Shown here: positions 1-9,067 of the stretch, one piece after another
Layout of the letters: each line of letters starts with the position of its first letter
Numbering within the stretch: the stretch's first letter is position 1
Assembly (NCBI GenBank): GCA_031257105.1
Contig: JAIRPG010000132.1
Location: 1 to 61,350 of the forward strand
Reading direction: 5' to 3'
Source: Treponema sp.
Lineage (GTDB): Bacteria; Spirochaetota; Spirochaetia; Treponematales; Breznakiellaceae
DNA length: 61,350 nucleotides
Translations under genes and position numbers: made by a program
Notes under the pieces: generated by a model
The model's database searches: none
Told to the model about the DNA's origin: nothing
The model's input: only the letters and a program-made list of their open reading frames with translations

Positions 1-58
1 AGAAGTTGGGTAATCGAAACTGAAGTTTTGCAACAGCCTCTCGATATAAGGAGTAATT

Positions 59-1561
59 GTGGTAAGCATCGGCGTTGTTTTTTTGGTGGTTTTTTTGGCC
101 CTTATGACCGGTATCGGCATCTGGGGGATGCGGAAGACCAAGACCCTGGGGGATTTCTTCCTGGGCGGCAGAACTTTGGGCCCCTGGATCTCTGCGGTGG
201 CCTACGGAACCTCCTACTTTTCGGCGGTTATCTTTATTGGCTTTGCGGGAACCCAGGGCTGGCAGTTCGGGCTTAACGCCCTGTGGATTGCCCTGGGGAA
301 CGCGGTTATCGGCGCGGGGGCGGCCTGGCTCGTCCTGGCCCGCCGCACGAGGCGCATGACCCAGAACCTGGACAGCATGACCATGCCGGAGTTCCTCCAG
401 GAGCGGTACGGCGCGAAACACATAAAGCCCCTGGCCGCGTCGGTGATCTTCTTTTTTCTACTGCCCTACTCGGCCAGCGTGTTCAAGGGGTTAGGCCACC
501 TCTTTGAAAAGGGTTTCGGCATACCCTACGACATCGCCCTGCTCATCATGATCGCCTTTACCGGGGTGTACCTGATCCTGGGGGGCTATTTCGCTATCGC
601 CGTTACCGACTTTATCCAAGGGATCATCATGTTCGTCGGGGCCGCGGTAATGGTCTTGGTAATCTCCGGCGAGAAAGGCGGCCTGTTTGAAATGTTCGGC
701 GCCGCCGCCGAAGCCTACGCCGCCCATATCCCTCCGGAACAGCGGCCCTCGGCGCTCACCGTCATCTCTCTGGTGTTTATGACGAGCTTCGGCGTTTGGG
801 GCCTCCCCCAGATGACCCAGAAATTCTACGCCATCAAGAACGAGCGGGTAATCTCCAAGGCCGCCATCGTCACCACGGCCTTTGCCCTGGTGATAGGCTT
901 CGCGGCCTATTCCACCGGGGCTTTTGCCCACGTATTTTTCAGCCTGGACACGGTTCCCCGGAACGACGCCGGGGCGATCCTCTACGATCTTATCGTGCCG
1001 ACCCTCCTAACCGCCCGACTGCCGCAACTTCTTTTAGCCCTGATCCTGCTTCTGGTGCTTTCAGCCTCCATGTCCACCCTCTCCAGTCTGGTGCTGGTTT
1101 CTTCCTCGGCCATCGCCATTGACCTCTACCCCTCGCGGGTGGACGCGAAAACCGGTAAAGACCGTTCCGTGGCGATGATGCGTTTTCTTTCAGCGGTGTT
1201 TATCGTCATCTCCTACTTTATTTCCCGGTTCCAGATCGGGATCATCGTGTACCTCATGTCCCTTAGTTGGGGAGCCGTTTCCGGGGCCTTCGCCGCGCCG
1301 TACATCCTGGGACTCTACAGCAGGCGGGTCACCAAAGCGGGGGCCTATGCGGGGCTTTTTACCGGCTTGGTGACGATGATCGCCCTCTTCTTCGTCTTCG
1401 GTTCCAGCCGGTCGCCCCTGGCGGCGTCTATTTCTATCATGCTGCCCTTTATTGTCGTCCCGGCGGTTTCCGCCTTTACCCGTCCGCCCGGACGGCAATT
1501 GCTGGAACGGGCTTTTGAGGGAATCGGGGAATCCTCACGCCCGCAAGGAGGGGCGCGATAA
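59..1561 (+). CDS. Sodium:solute symporter (SSS family)
   Basis: This is probably a secondary transporter that couples sodium entry to uptake of a small solute at the inner membrane. The 500-residue product is almost entirely hydrophobic, with about 13 predicted membrane segments, the usual SSS length and topology. The N-terminal part reads G-R-T-L-G-P-W followed by A-Y-G-T-S-Y-F-S-A, as in the SSS core. The start is GTG, chosen because AAGGAG lies at 48-53. The substrate cannot be read from sequence; sugar, carboxylate and amino-acid transporters all occur in the family. The gene converges on the TPR gene downstream. Confidence 0.85.
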   Translation: MVSIGVVFLVVFLALMTGIGIWGMRKTKTLGDFFLGGRTLGPWISAVAYGTSYFSAVIFIGFAGTQGWQFGLNALWIALGNAVIGAGAAWLVLARRTRRMTQNLDSMTMPEFLQERYGAKHIKPLAASVIFFFLLPYSASVFKGLGHLFEKGFGIPYDIALLIMIAFTGVYLILGGYFAIAVTDFIQGIIMFVGAAVMVLVISGEKGGLFEMFGAAAEAYAAHIPPEQRPSALTVISLVFMTSFGVWGLPQMTQKFYAIKNERVISKAAIVTTAFALVIGFAAYSTGAFAHVFFSLDTVPRNDAGAILYDLIVPTLLTARLPQLLLALILLLVLSASMSTLSSLVLVSSSAIAIDLYPSRVDAKTGKDRSVAMMRFLSAVFIVISYFISRFQIGIIVYLMSLSWGAVSGAFAAPYILGLYSRRVTKAGAYAGLFTGLVTMIALFFVFGSSRSPLAASISIMLPFIVVPAVSAFTRPPGRQLLERAFEGIGESSRPQGGAR

Positions 1562-1569
1562 AACAGAGC

Positions 1570-1639
1570 GCGCGTTTGCCGGTAAAGGGCGCCTTTGCCG
1601 GTAAGGGCGCGTTTGCGGTAAGGCGCGTTTGCGGTAAGG
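1570..1639. repeat. Four degenerate tandem repeats, 19-16 bp
   Basis: Four head-to-tail copies of GCGCGTTTGCCGGTAAGG-like sequence fill the gap between the convergent symporter and TPR genes. The units are 19, 18, 17 and 16 bp, losing one base each time. The last copy also forms the left arm of the terminator-like hairpin. Confidence 0.8.
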
Positions 1640-1655
1640 CAAACGCTATTTCTTT
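1625..1655 (+). terminator. Probable terminator of the symporter gene
   Basis: GCGTTTGC (1625-1632) and GCAAACGC (1639-1646) form a perfect 8-bp stem with a 6-nt loop, followed by the T-rich run TATTTCTTTTT. The right arm reaches the stop codon of the opposing TPR gene. Confidence 0.6.
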
Positions 1656-3025
1656 TTCACCGCGCCGGCGGCGACCGGCGGCTTTACATCTACGAGGTTG
1701 AGCATCGCGGTAAGCCGGTCTTTTTCGATAAGATCGATGAGCCGGGCCTCGGTGTAGCGCCGGGCCTCGTCGGTAAAGACGCCCACGGTGATGCAGATGC
1801 CCTTGCCTGCTTTCACTTCCTTGAGATGGGAATGAAAGTCCCTTACGATAAATTCTCCGATAGAGCCCTGGGAGCGGATAAACCGGAACATCACCACATC
1901 GGACCACTTGGGGGTGTCCACCTCCGCCAGTATGTCGGCCCACTCGTTTTTGTTGACCGCGATATTCGTTATCTTGATTTTGGCCCGCTGGTAGTAGCCT
2001 ATGACGATCTTCCGGCAGAGCGCGATGAAGTCGGCGGACGGGGCCATGAGGAAAATCTGAAGATTCTTGTTGGCGTTCAGTTCCTGATACTTACCGATGA
2101 GCATGGCCACGTCTTTGTAGCTTGGGTTCCGCGTTTGGATCGCCTTGAGGTTCGCCAGGGCCTTGCCGATTTCATTCTGCTTGAGGTACGCCGTGGCCAG
2201 TTGGTATTCAAGATCGACCTGCACTTCCGGTTTGATGTTGGTATGCCGCAGCCCGATCTCAAAATCCTCGATAGCCCGCTGGGTCTGGTGCATATCCGCG
2301 TTGATCGACCCGGAGAGCAGGCAGGCGTTGGGCCCCATAACGGGGTCGGGGCGCAGATGGCTGAAGATCTTCAACGCCTGCTCAACCTGATTTGCCTCGA
2401 AATAACATTCTCCCAGCGTGTACAAGGATTCTTTATCATCCGGAGCGAGGTCGATGGCCTTGCGGATTGACGCAAGGGCTTCTTTGTACCGTTTTACCTT
2501 AAAAAAAGCGTGGCCCAGGCAACGCAGGGTAGCGGCGTGGTCGGGATCCTGCCGTTTGGCTTGCTGGAGGAGGCCGATGGCTTTCTCGTAATTCTTTCGC
2601 TCGAATTCCAGCGCCCCAAGGTTGAAGTTTACTTCAAAATTGTCTTGTTTTATGTTCCGGGCGGCTGTAAGGCCCTTATGGGCTTCGTTTACCATCCCCA
2701 GCTTGAGCGCCGAAATCCCGTAACGAAGGTTCACCTCAAATTCGGCGGACGCGGAAGGTCCCGCTTCCAGCAAGGTTTCATAGGCTTTGTACGCCCTATC
2801 CCAGGTTTCTTCCCGAAAGAAAATATCCCCCATTGCCTTGAGCGCGTCCGGATCTTTAGGGTTCTGGTTAAGGCGCTTGCCGGCGTCTTTGAGGGCCGCG
2901 TCCCGGCTGCGTTCAGGTTTACCGGAACCGGAGCCGGCCCTGCCCTTGGAACGGCCTAATACAAACATCAACACGGTCGCCACGAGCCCAATGCCCACAA
3001 CCGCGGCTAAAATGGGTAGAATCAT
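1646..3025 (-). CDS. Membrane-anchored TPR-repeat protein
   Basis: The 459-residue protein starts with one membrane segment (residues 2-21, ILPILAAVVGIGLVATVLMF). A basic linker follows, then about eight tetratricopeptide repeats (roughly residues 45-310) with typical phrases such as ALRCLGHAFFKVKRYKEALA. TPR arrays mediate protein-protein contacts, so this is probably a scaffold on the cytoplasmic face. The last 150 residues form a separate alpha/beta domain I do not recognise. The start at 3025 was chosen over longer upstream options because GGGGAT precedes it and the membrane anchor begins there. Treponema pallidum has a similar TPR protein near its rpoE cluster (from memory). Confidence 0.8.
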   Translation of the reverse strand: MILPILAAVVGIGLVATVLMFVLGRSKGRAGSGSGKPERSRDAALKDAGKRLNQNPKDPDALKAMGDIFFREETWDRAYKAYETLLEAGPSASAEFEVNLRYGISALKLGMVNEAHKGLTAARNIKQDNFEVNFNLGALEFERKNYEKAIGLLQQAKRQDPDHAATLRCLGHAFFKVKRYKEALASIRKAIDLAPDDKESLYTLGECYFEANQVEQALKIFSHLRPDPVMGPNACLLSGSINADMHQTQRAIEDFEIGLRHTNIKPEVQVDLEYQLATAYLKQNEIGKALANLKAIQTRNPSYKDVAMLIGKYQELNANKNLQIFLMAPSADFIALCRKIVIGYYQRAKIKITNIAVNKNEWADILAEVDTPKWSDVVMFRFIRSQGSIGEFIVRDFHSHLKEVKAGKGICITVGVFTDEARRYTEARLIDLIEKDRLTAMLNLVDVKPPVAAGAVKKK

Positions 3026-3160
3026 ATCCCCATTATCGGAAGAAGGCGCCGGGCTATAAAGGATATGATTCGCGCCCGGCTTCCCGCAAAACCAACCGGG
3101 TTTTATACAGGCGCTATAATAAAGAGGTGAGAAAGACGCGCAACTTTCCGATATAAAGGT

Positions 3161-4243
3161 ATGGATTCTACTATTGGCATAAAAATCGCGAACGGAGAAT
3201 TTTATCCAATCGCTCAGGAAAATTCCAACGTTAAGAAACGCCTTGTGCTGACTACGGTGCATAACAACCAAAAGAGTATGCAGATTGATCTGTACAAGAG
3301 CTTTGTTAAATCCATGGCCGACGCCCGGTATATCGGCAGCATCGTGGTGGATAATATCAAATTCAAACCGAAAGGGGATCCTTCGGTGGAGTTGGTCATT
3401 ACCTCCGCCGAAGACGGCACGATTACCGCCGACGCCCAGGATCTTGACCCTCAGTTCCAGGGGGCTCCCCAGCACATGAGCGTGTCCCTCAAGTCACTGG
3501 AAGACGATAAAGAGCCTGAAGAACTCCCCGATTTTGAGCTTGAACCGACCGCTGCGCCGGAAGGCCTCTTTGAACGGGCCAGATCCATTCGGGAAGGGAA
3601 AGAAGAAAAGGAAAAAGGAACCCCCTGGCTGCCGATCATCCTTATCGGACTGGGGATTCTCTTGCTCTGCCTGGGGCTCTGGTTTTTCCTGTTTCGGGAA
3701 AATTCCAGGACGCCGGCGTCAAAACTTCAAACCGAATCCAAGGCCGTCGCCGAGCCGGCGGCTCCAGAGCCGGCGGTTCCAGAGCCGGCGGCGTCAGAAC
3801 CGGCGGCTCCAGAGCCGGCGGCGCCTGCGCGGACGGAACCGGTTCCGCCTGTCGCACGGACGGAAACCGAAGTTCCGGAGCGGCAAAAACCGGCGGAATC
3901 TCCGCCGGAATCTCCGCCGGAACCTCCGCTTATCACGTCTTCTCCGCCGCCGCGCCCTCCCGCCGCCGCCGGAACATCGCCGGCTGCCGGAACATCACCG
4001 GCGCCGGATCTTTCCGCGGACCGCCGCCGCGCCTCACCGCCGGTGGCTTCGTATAAGGTTCCCTTGGTGATTCCCAGGGATGGAGCGCCCTACACTATCC
4101 GCTGGGGGGATACCCTCTGGGATATTTCGGAGGCATTTTATCGGAATCCATGGCTTTACAGGCGTATCGCGCAATATAATCGTATCCGCAACCCGGATAT
4201 TATCGTCTCCGGCACGACTATCCGGATTCCGCCTAAGAATTAA
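3161..4243 (+). CDS. Hsp70-SBD-like / transmembrane / LysM protein
   Basis: The 360-residue protein has four parts. Residues 1-115 resemble the substrate-binding beta-sandwich of DnaK: GIKIANGEFYPIAQENS matches the DnaK stretch with G-I-E-T-L-G-G and P-L-I-E-R-N-T, and later D-N-I-K-F-K-P-K-G-D-P matches D-G-I-N-P-A-P-R-G-M-P. No Hsp70 ATPase domain is present. Residues 155-177 are one membrane segment. Residues 195-300 are a Pro/Ala/Glu-rich linker made of short tandem repeats. Residues 309-358 are a LysM domain (YTIRWGDTLWDISEAFY), which binds peptidoglycan. The topology would put the SBD-like part in the cytoplasm and LysM in the periplasm. The Shine-Dalgarno sequence is poor: AAAGGT touches the ATG. 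The stop overlaps the possible start of the lytic transglycosylase, so the two are probably coupled. Confidence 0.75.
   Translation: MDSTIGIKIANGEFYPIAQENSNVKKRLVLTTVHNNQKSMQIDLYKSFVKSMADARYIGSIVVDNIKFKPKGDPSVELVITSAEDGTITADAQDLDPQFQGAPQHMSVSLKSLEDDKEPEELPDFELEPTAAPEGLFERARSIREGKEEKEKGTPWLPIILIGLGILLLCLGLWFFLFRENSRTPASKLQTESKAVAEPAAPEPAVPEPAASEPAAPEPAAPARTEPVPPVARTETEVPERQKPAESPPESPPEPPLITSSPPPRPPAAAGTSPAAGTSPAPDLSADRRRASPPVASYKVPLVIPRDGAPYTIRWGDTLWDISEAFYRNPWLYRRIAQYNRIRNPDIIVSGTTIRIPPKN
3752..3929 (+). repeat. In-frame tandem repeats in the Pro/Ala linker
   Basis: About five 15-bp units (GAGCCGGCGGCTCCA-like) at 3752-3826 encode E-P-A-A-P repeats. Three 12-bp units (TCCGCCGGAATC) near 3891-3929 encode S-P-P-E. 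All are in frame and sit in a disordered linker, where copy-number change would be tolerated. Confidence 0.8.
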
Positions 4244-6527
4244 CCGCGCGGCGCGGCGTTTCCGTCATCTGGGCGTCTGTTGGCTTATCTACGTCTCCGG
4301 CTTGGTATGCTGCGGCGCCGGGAGAAGCGTTTTAGATCTTCCCCTGCACGACGCCAAAGAACGCCTTGAAAAGGGGGAGATCGCTTTTATCCTCGCCGCC
4401 AACGCCTCCCGCGTGAAGGAATTGAGAGAACTCAATTCCCCGGCGGTCTTCTACGCGGGGCTGCTCGCCGGGGAATCTTCTCCCAGCCACGAGGCGGCTC
4501 TGTTCGCCCTTGCCCTCGACGGATCCCCCCTGATCCGGGAACAGGCGGCTGCGAAACTTATCCCCCTCGTTTTGGCGGGCGGCGCGAAAGGCCCCGCGGA
4601 ATCTCTCTATGCGCTCCTCGCGGATCCCAAGCGTCCGGCCCCCGAAGCGGGTTCCCAGGCTGCGGCCCTGATGTGCGCCGTCTCCTTTGTCTTGGGCCGC
4701 TTTGAGGAGTCGGCGCCTCCAGAGGAGTTGCCTTTGAAGGCGGCGGGTAATGAAAAAATATCCGCGTGGGAAGGCGTTCTCCGCTTGGCGGGTTCCTTGA
4801 CAAAAGCGGGCATGACAAAACCGGACGGGGCGGAGGAACAACTGGCCGCCCTGCTTTTTAGCGCCCCTGCCGGGGCGGTTGACCGCTGGGTTTACGGGCA
4901 GGACGGTTCCTCGCCGGTTCCCGGGTTCCCGGACGCCTTCGGTCAGGCGGAATATGCGGCCCTCGCGGGGAGGCTTGCGGTGTCCCGCCAGGCCTATGAG
5001 GAAGCGCTTACTTCCTTTCGGACCGTGATCGCGCAAAAACGGAGCCTCTTCTTCCGGTATCCTCAGTTGCTGAATGATCTGGGCAGGGCTTTTCAGTTTA
5101 GTTCCGCCGGAGCGGAAGGGGCGGCCCTCTTTATCGCTTGGGACAGGTTCTTCGCCGGTGAGTTTCCGGCGGAAATTCCGGCGGAGTTTCCGGCGGATGT
5201 TCCGCCGGGGGAGAACGGCCCGGTTCGTTACCGGCTCCATTACTTTGCCGGAAGGATAGAGCGGCAGTTGGGAGCGTCCGCCAAGGCGGAGGAACACTTC
5301 ACGAGAGCGCTGGAATTTGCCCCCGATCCGGTTCAGAAAGACGCCTGTATATGGTACATTCTTGATACGGCTCAATCGCGGGGCCGCGCCAAGGGCGGCG
5401 CGTTTTGGGAAAAAGAGTTCGTTCCCTTGCTCAGGCGTTTTATCCCGCAATGGCGCGATACCCTTTACTTTGAAGACATCCTCGATCGCCTCTCCCGGAC
5501 GCTCGTTTCGGGAAGACGCTGGGATACCCTACAGGAGGTCTTCTCCCTCCTGCGAAAGCGCGCCGGCGGGGGCGGGAGCATCGCCGCCCGGTACGCCTAT
5601 ATCCTGGGCAGGGCCGTTCAGGAAGGCTACCTGCCCGCCGTTCAACCCGCTGAGGAGCTCTTTAAGATCGCCCGCGACGAAGGAGGGGCCGCCTTCTATT
5701 ACCGGGCTTTGGCGTCGAGCCGTTTGGGAACGGAGATCGCCATTGACGCGCCCCCGCCTGAGGATCCCGAAAACTTTCCCCACCGGGAAGCGGTGGAATT
5801 CCTCCTCGGATTTTTCCGCTTCGGCGCGGGACAGTTTGTCGGCGCGTACCTTCGTGATTTTCTGGAAGAACTCAGCCCCGGCGAATTGCGGGCGCTCGCG
5901 GAGGCATTCTCCGCTGCGGGACGCTGGGCCGAATCAATCAGAACGGTAGGGGCCTACCTGTTTCAAGAAGGTTATACGGCAAACCGCCGGGATCTGGAAC
6001 TCTACCACCCCCGGCCCTTCCGGGATCTGGTTGAGGCGCGAGCGGAGGAAAATATGATTCCGGCGGCGGCGCTCTACGGCCTTATCCACACGGAAAGCGC
6101 CTTTGAGCCGGACAGCCGCTCCCGAGTTGGGGCGGTGGGGCTTACCCAGCTTATGCCCGCTACCGCAGAGGAGATGGCGGGGCGGATCCGGCGTCAGGGA
6201 GGGCCCGATTACACCGGAGGGGAGGCGGTTTTAACCGATCCGGCGGTCAACATTCACCTGGGCGCTTACTACCTCCGCTACCTGGTAAACCTGATGGAGA
6301 ACCCTATGCTGGCGGTGCTGGCTTACAACGGGGGCTTAGGCCGTATCAGGCGGCTGCGCGCCGCGGAACCCCGCCTTGCCGCGGATCTCTTCCCCGAAAC
6401 CCTGGATATAGACGAAACCAGAAACTATGGCCGGAAGGTCTTGGGCGCCGCGGCGGTGTACGGCTATCTTTATTATACGGTGACGATGGAATCGGTACTT
6501 GCCGATATATATAGCGTTAATCGTTGA
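4239..6527 (+). CDS. Soluble lytic murein transglycosylase (SLT)
   Basis: This periplasmic enzyme should cleave the MurNAc-GlcNAc bond of peptidoglycan, leaving 1,6-anhydroMurNAc ends. The C-terminal SLT domain contains HTESAFEPDSRSRVGAVG, where E is the catalytic acid, then LTQLMPATAEEM, AYNGG and a C-terminal NYGRKV helix. The long N-terminal part is an alpha-helical superhelix of the Slt70 kind. The start is unclear. A signal-peptide-like stretch (R-A-A-R-R-F-R-H then a hydrophobic core) begins before any ATG, GTG or TTG. ATT at 4239 overlaps the LysM stop codon and fits best; ATG at 4080 would run 160 bp into the LysM gene, and TTG at 4302 would remove the signal peptide. Residues encoded near 5163-5207 are an in-frame E-F-P-A repeat. 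Confidence 0.8.
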   Translation: MNRAARRFRHLGVCWLIYVSGLVCCGAGRSVLDLPLHDAKERLEKGEIAFILAANASRVKELRELNSPAVFYAGLLAGESSPSHEAALFALALDGSPLIREQAAAKLIPLVLAGGAKGPAESLYALLADPKRPAPEAGSQAAALMCAVSFVLGRFEESAPPEELPLKAAGNEKISAWEGVLRLAGSLTKAGMTKPDGAEEQLAALLFSAPAGAVDRWVYGQDGSSPVPGFPDAFGQAEYAALAGRLAVSRQAYEEALTSFRTVIAQKRSLFFRYPQLLNDLGRAFQFSSAGAEGAALFIAWDRFFAGEFPAEIPAEFPADVPPGENGPVRYRLHYFAGRIERQLGASAKAEEHFTRALEFAPDPVQKDACIWYILDTAQSRGRAKGGAFWEKEFVPLLRRFIPQWRDTLYFEDILDRLSRTLVSGRRWDTLQEVFSLLRKRAGGGGSIAARYAYILGRAVQEGYLPAVQPAEELFKIARDEGGAAFYYRALASSRLGTEIAIDAPPPEDPENFPHREAVEFLLGFFRFGAGQFVGAYLRDFLEELSPGELRALAEAFSAAGRWAESIRTVGAYLFQEGYTANRRDLELYHPRPFRDLVEARAEENMIPAAALYGLIHTESAFEPDSRSRVGAVGLTQLMPATAEEMAGRIRRQGGPDYTGGEAVLTDPAVNIHLGAYYLRYLVNLMENPMLAVLAYNGGLGRIRRLRAAEPRLAADLFPETLDIDETRNYGRKVLGAAAVYGYLYYTVTMESVLADIYSVNR

Positions 6528-6554
6528 AGTTACGTACCCGGAGGAACCTGTTTC

Positions 6555-8897
6555 GTGGCCTTGCATAAATACCGTCTCGCCGCGCTGCTGATTGCCTCGA
6601 GCCTTGTACTCACGGCGCTTCTGCTGGGAATATCCATAATAGGAGCGCTGTTTGATATTGACTCGATGACCTCGGCGCCGGGGATGTTTTTTGTCGATTC
6701 TTACAGTTTTCTCGCCCTGCTTATCCCCGCCTACCTTGTCTGGGCCGCCCATATTACCGCGGATCCCGTGTACCGGCCCAAACGGATCTTTGTCCTGGGC
6801 CTTTCGGTGATTCCGTTTCTCACCCTCGCCGCCGGACTCAAGCTCCTGCGTGATTTCTACGCCCTGGCGCAAGGACATTCCCTGCTGACCGGGTTGGGGC
6901 AGATCGGCATTGGGTTCTGCGCCGTTATCATGGCTTCGTTGGAAGGGTTCCTTATCTGGGTGGGGACCGTCCGTCTCTTTAATACGAAAAACCGTAAACC
7001 CGGTTCCCCCGAAAAGAAGCCGGGAGCCGCTTCCGAACGGGCGGGAAAGAGCGGAAGCCGTCCGCTGCTTCCCGCGCCGCGCCAACCCTTGCGTAACTCC
7101 GCCGAAACCTCCGTTCAAGCGGACGCCCCGGAAGACGACCGGGCGGCGCTTTCGGCAGGCAACAGGAAAAAAGAGCCGCCGCCTGATCTCCGTACCGATC
7201 ACCCGGTCGTTGAGCTCTCGCTCGCGGAACGCCCTCTCAGCGAGCGGTTTCTCCGTAACGCGGAAACCGGCGGCACCGCGAAACGTTCCGATCGCGAGGA
7301 GGATCCACCGGCGGAAATCGGCGAATTTTTCAGCGTACCACCCGCGGCGCGGCTTATCCCGGTTTCTGAACCGGAAGAACCGGAGGAATTTCCAGGGGAA
7401 TTTGACGAAACGGATGACGACGGGACTGAGGAACCGCCCCCTCCGCTCCGGCCCGGCCCGGCTCAAATGAAGGTCTACCAGATTCCGGTCGAGGGGCTCC
7501 TTACCCAGTACCCGGACGGTCAGTACTGGATCATCGACCAGGCTACCCGGGACGCGGCGAATACCCTGCGGGCAACCTTGGAGGAATTTCACATCCAGGC
7601 GGAGGTAACGGGCATCCGCAAGGGGCCGGTGATCACCATGTTCGAGATCCTTCCCGCTCCGGGCGTAAAGCTCTCCAAGATCGTCAGCCTCCAGGATAAT
7701 ATCGCCTTGCGTATGGCCGCCTCGTCCGTGCGGATCGTAGCGCCGATTCCGGGGAAACACGCCGTAGGCATCGAGGTTCCAAACAAGCGGCGGAACATCG
7801 TCTCTTTCCGGGAACTTATCGAAGGGGAGATGGCCCGCGAAGACAAGAAGGACGGGCGGAAGTGGGAGATCCCCGTTGTGCTGGGAAAAGACATCGCCGG
7901 CGAGGCTCAGACCGTCGATCTGGTTCAGATGCCCCATCTCCTCATCGCCGGGTCAACCGGTTCGGGTAAATCGGTGTGCGTCAACACCATGATCCTCTCC
8001 ATCTTGTACCGGCGGGCCCCGGCGGAGTGCCGGCTCATCATGATCGATCCCAAAATCGTGGAACTCAAGCTGTACAACGATATTCCCCACCTCTTAACGC
8101 CGGTTATCACCGAACCGAAACGGGCTTTTCAGGCGCTTCAGTACTGTATCTTCGAAATGGAACGGCGTTACGCCTGCCTCGATTCCATGGGCGTTCGGGA
8201 TATCCGCAGCTACAACCGGCGCATCAGAGAGCGGAGCATAGCCGCGGAACACATGCCCTACATCGTCGTGGTGATCGACGAATTCGCCGACCTCATGGCC
8301 ACAACCGGCAAAGAGCTCGAGTCCACCGTGGCGCGCCTCGCGGCCATGAGCCGGGCGGTAGGTATCCACCTGGTGCTTGCGACTCAGCGGCCCTCTATCG
8401 ACGTGATCACCGGCCTCATAAAGGCCAATATCCCCAGCCGCATCGCGTTTATGGTGGCCAGCAAGATGGACAGCCGCATCATTATCGATATGGTGGGGGC
8501 GGAAAAACTCCTGGGCAAGGGAGATATGCTCTACGCCGGCGCGGTGGATCCCTTCCCTGTCCGTATGCAGGGGGCCTTCGTCTCCGAAGATGAGGTAGAA
8601 CGGGTGGTGGAATACGTCAAGGGACTCGGAGAGCCGGACTACATCGACGATGAGATTTTCATTGATGACGATGACGAAGCGAGCGATACTTCCCTTTTTT
8701 CCGACGGCGACGACCCACTCTACGATAAAGCCCTGGAAATCGTCATCCAGCAGGGAAAGGCCAGCGCCAGTTACATTCAGCGTCGGCTCAAAATCGGGTA
8801 TAACCGCGCGGCCAGGCTCGTGGAAGAAATGGAACAACGGGGCGTGGTGGGCCCCGCCCAGGGTTCCAAACCTCGGGAATTGCTCCGGGGCGTATAG
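6555..8897 (+). CDS. ftsK: DNA translocase FtsK/SpoIIIE
   Basis: FtsK pumps DNA through the closing septum and aligns the chromosome dimer-resolution site. The 780-residue protein has four membrane segments in residues 5-145. An acidic/Pro-rich linker runs to about 305. The motor domain has Walker A GSTGSGKS at 466-473 and Walker B VVVIDEFADL near 571. A winged-helix gamma domain lies near 710-775 (YIQRRLKIGYNRAARLVEEM). The start is GTG with GGAGGA about 9 nt upstream. The length is normal for SpoIIIE-type proteins and shorter than E. coli FtsK. It follows the lytic transglycosylase by 27 bp, so these two envelope/division genes are probably co-transcribed. Confidence 0.95.
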   Translation: MALHKYRLAALLIASSLVLTALLLGISIIGALFDIDSMTSAPGMFFVDSYSFLALLIPAYLVWAAHITADPVYRPKRIFVLGLSVIPFLTLAAGLKLLRDFYALAQGHSLLTGLGQIGIGFCAVIMASLEGFLIWVGTVRLFNTKNRKPGSPEKKPGAASERAGKSGSRPLLPAPRQPLRNSAETSVQADAPEDDRAALSAGNRKKEPPPDLRTDHPVVELSLAERPLSERFLRNAETGGTAKRSDREEDPPAEIGEFFSVPPAARLIPVSEPEEPEEFPGEFDETDDDGTEEPPPPLRPGPAQMKVYQIPVEGLLTQYPDGQYWIIDQATRDAANTLRATLEEFHIQAEVTGIRKGPVITMFEILPAPGVKLSKIVSLQDNIALRMAASSVRIVAPIPGKHAVGIEVPNKRRNIVSFRELIEGEMAREDKKDGRKWEIPVVLGKDIAGEAQTVDLVQMPHLLIAGSTGSGKSVCVNTMILSILYRRAPAECRLIMIDPKIVELKLYNDIPHLLTPVITEPKRAFQALQYCIFEMERRYACLDSMGVRDIRSYNRRIRERSIAAEHMPYIVVVIDEFADLMATTGKELESTVARLAAMSRAVGIHLVLATQRPSIDVITGLIKANIPSRIAFMVASKMDSRIIIDMVGAEKLLGKGDMLYAGAVDPFPVRMQGAFVSEDEVERVVEYVKGLGEPDYIDDEIFIDDDDEASDTSLFSDGDDPLYDKALEIVIQQGKASASYIQRRLKIGYNRAARLVEEMEQRGVVGPAQGSKPRELLRGV

Positions 8898-8954
8898 CGA
8901 ACCGTGTAACGTTTACGCACCGCACGATCTGTGTAAAATATTCTCATCATGCTT

Positions 8955-8998
8955 CCCGCCCGGGGGCTTTTTCCGGTTCAAGAAACCTTCCGGGCGGG
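8955..8998. promoter_or_regulatory. 9-bp inverted repeat upstream of the sigma-54 promoter
   Basis: CCCGCCCGG (8955-8963) and CCGGGCGGG (8990-8998) are perfect inverted repeats separated by 26 bp. They lie about 45-90 bp upstream of the -24 element, a plausible place for an activator (enhancer) site. A hairpin ending the ftsK transcript is the alternative, but no T-run follows it. Confidence 0.4.
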
Positions 8999-9039
8999 TA
9001 AAAGACGCCTTTAACCGTCCCGCTCTTCCCCTTTTCCGC

Positions 9040-9057
9040 TTGGCACGGTTTTTGCTA
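9040..9057 (+). promoter_or_regulatory. Sigma-54 (-24/-12) promoter of the efflux operon
   Basis: The sequence TTGGCACGGTTTTTGCTA matches the sigma-54 consensus. GG is at 9042-9043 and GC at 9054-9055, separated by exactly 10 nt, with the full TGGCACG core and TTGCT. Transcription would start about 12 nt past GC, close to position 9067, next to the ATG at 9068. A sigma-70 reading (GATAAT at 9058-9063) has no suitably spaced -35. Confidence 0.75.
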
Positions 9058-9067
9058 GATAATCGGT

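Noticed and set aside
3026-3475. 150-residue N-terminal extension of the TPR protein
   Set aside because: It runs antisense through the LysM gene and has no signal or domain; the membrane anchor begins at 3025.
4332-5450. Long antisense reading frame opposite the lytic transglycosylase gene
   Set aside because: It is antisense to a gene with clear SLT motifs, has Arg/Gly-rich composition typical of GC-rich shadow frames and no recognisable domain.
6336-7937. Long reading frame antisense to ftsK
   Set aside because: It opposes a well-supported FtsK gene and has no domain features.
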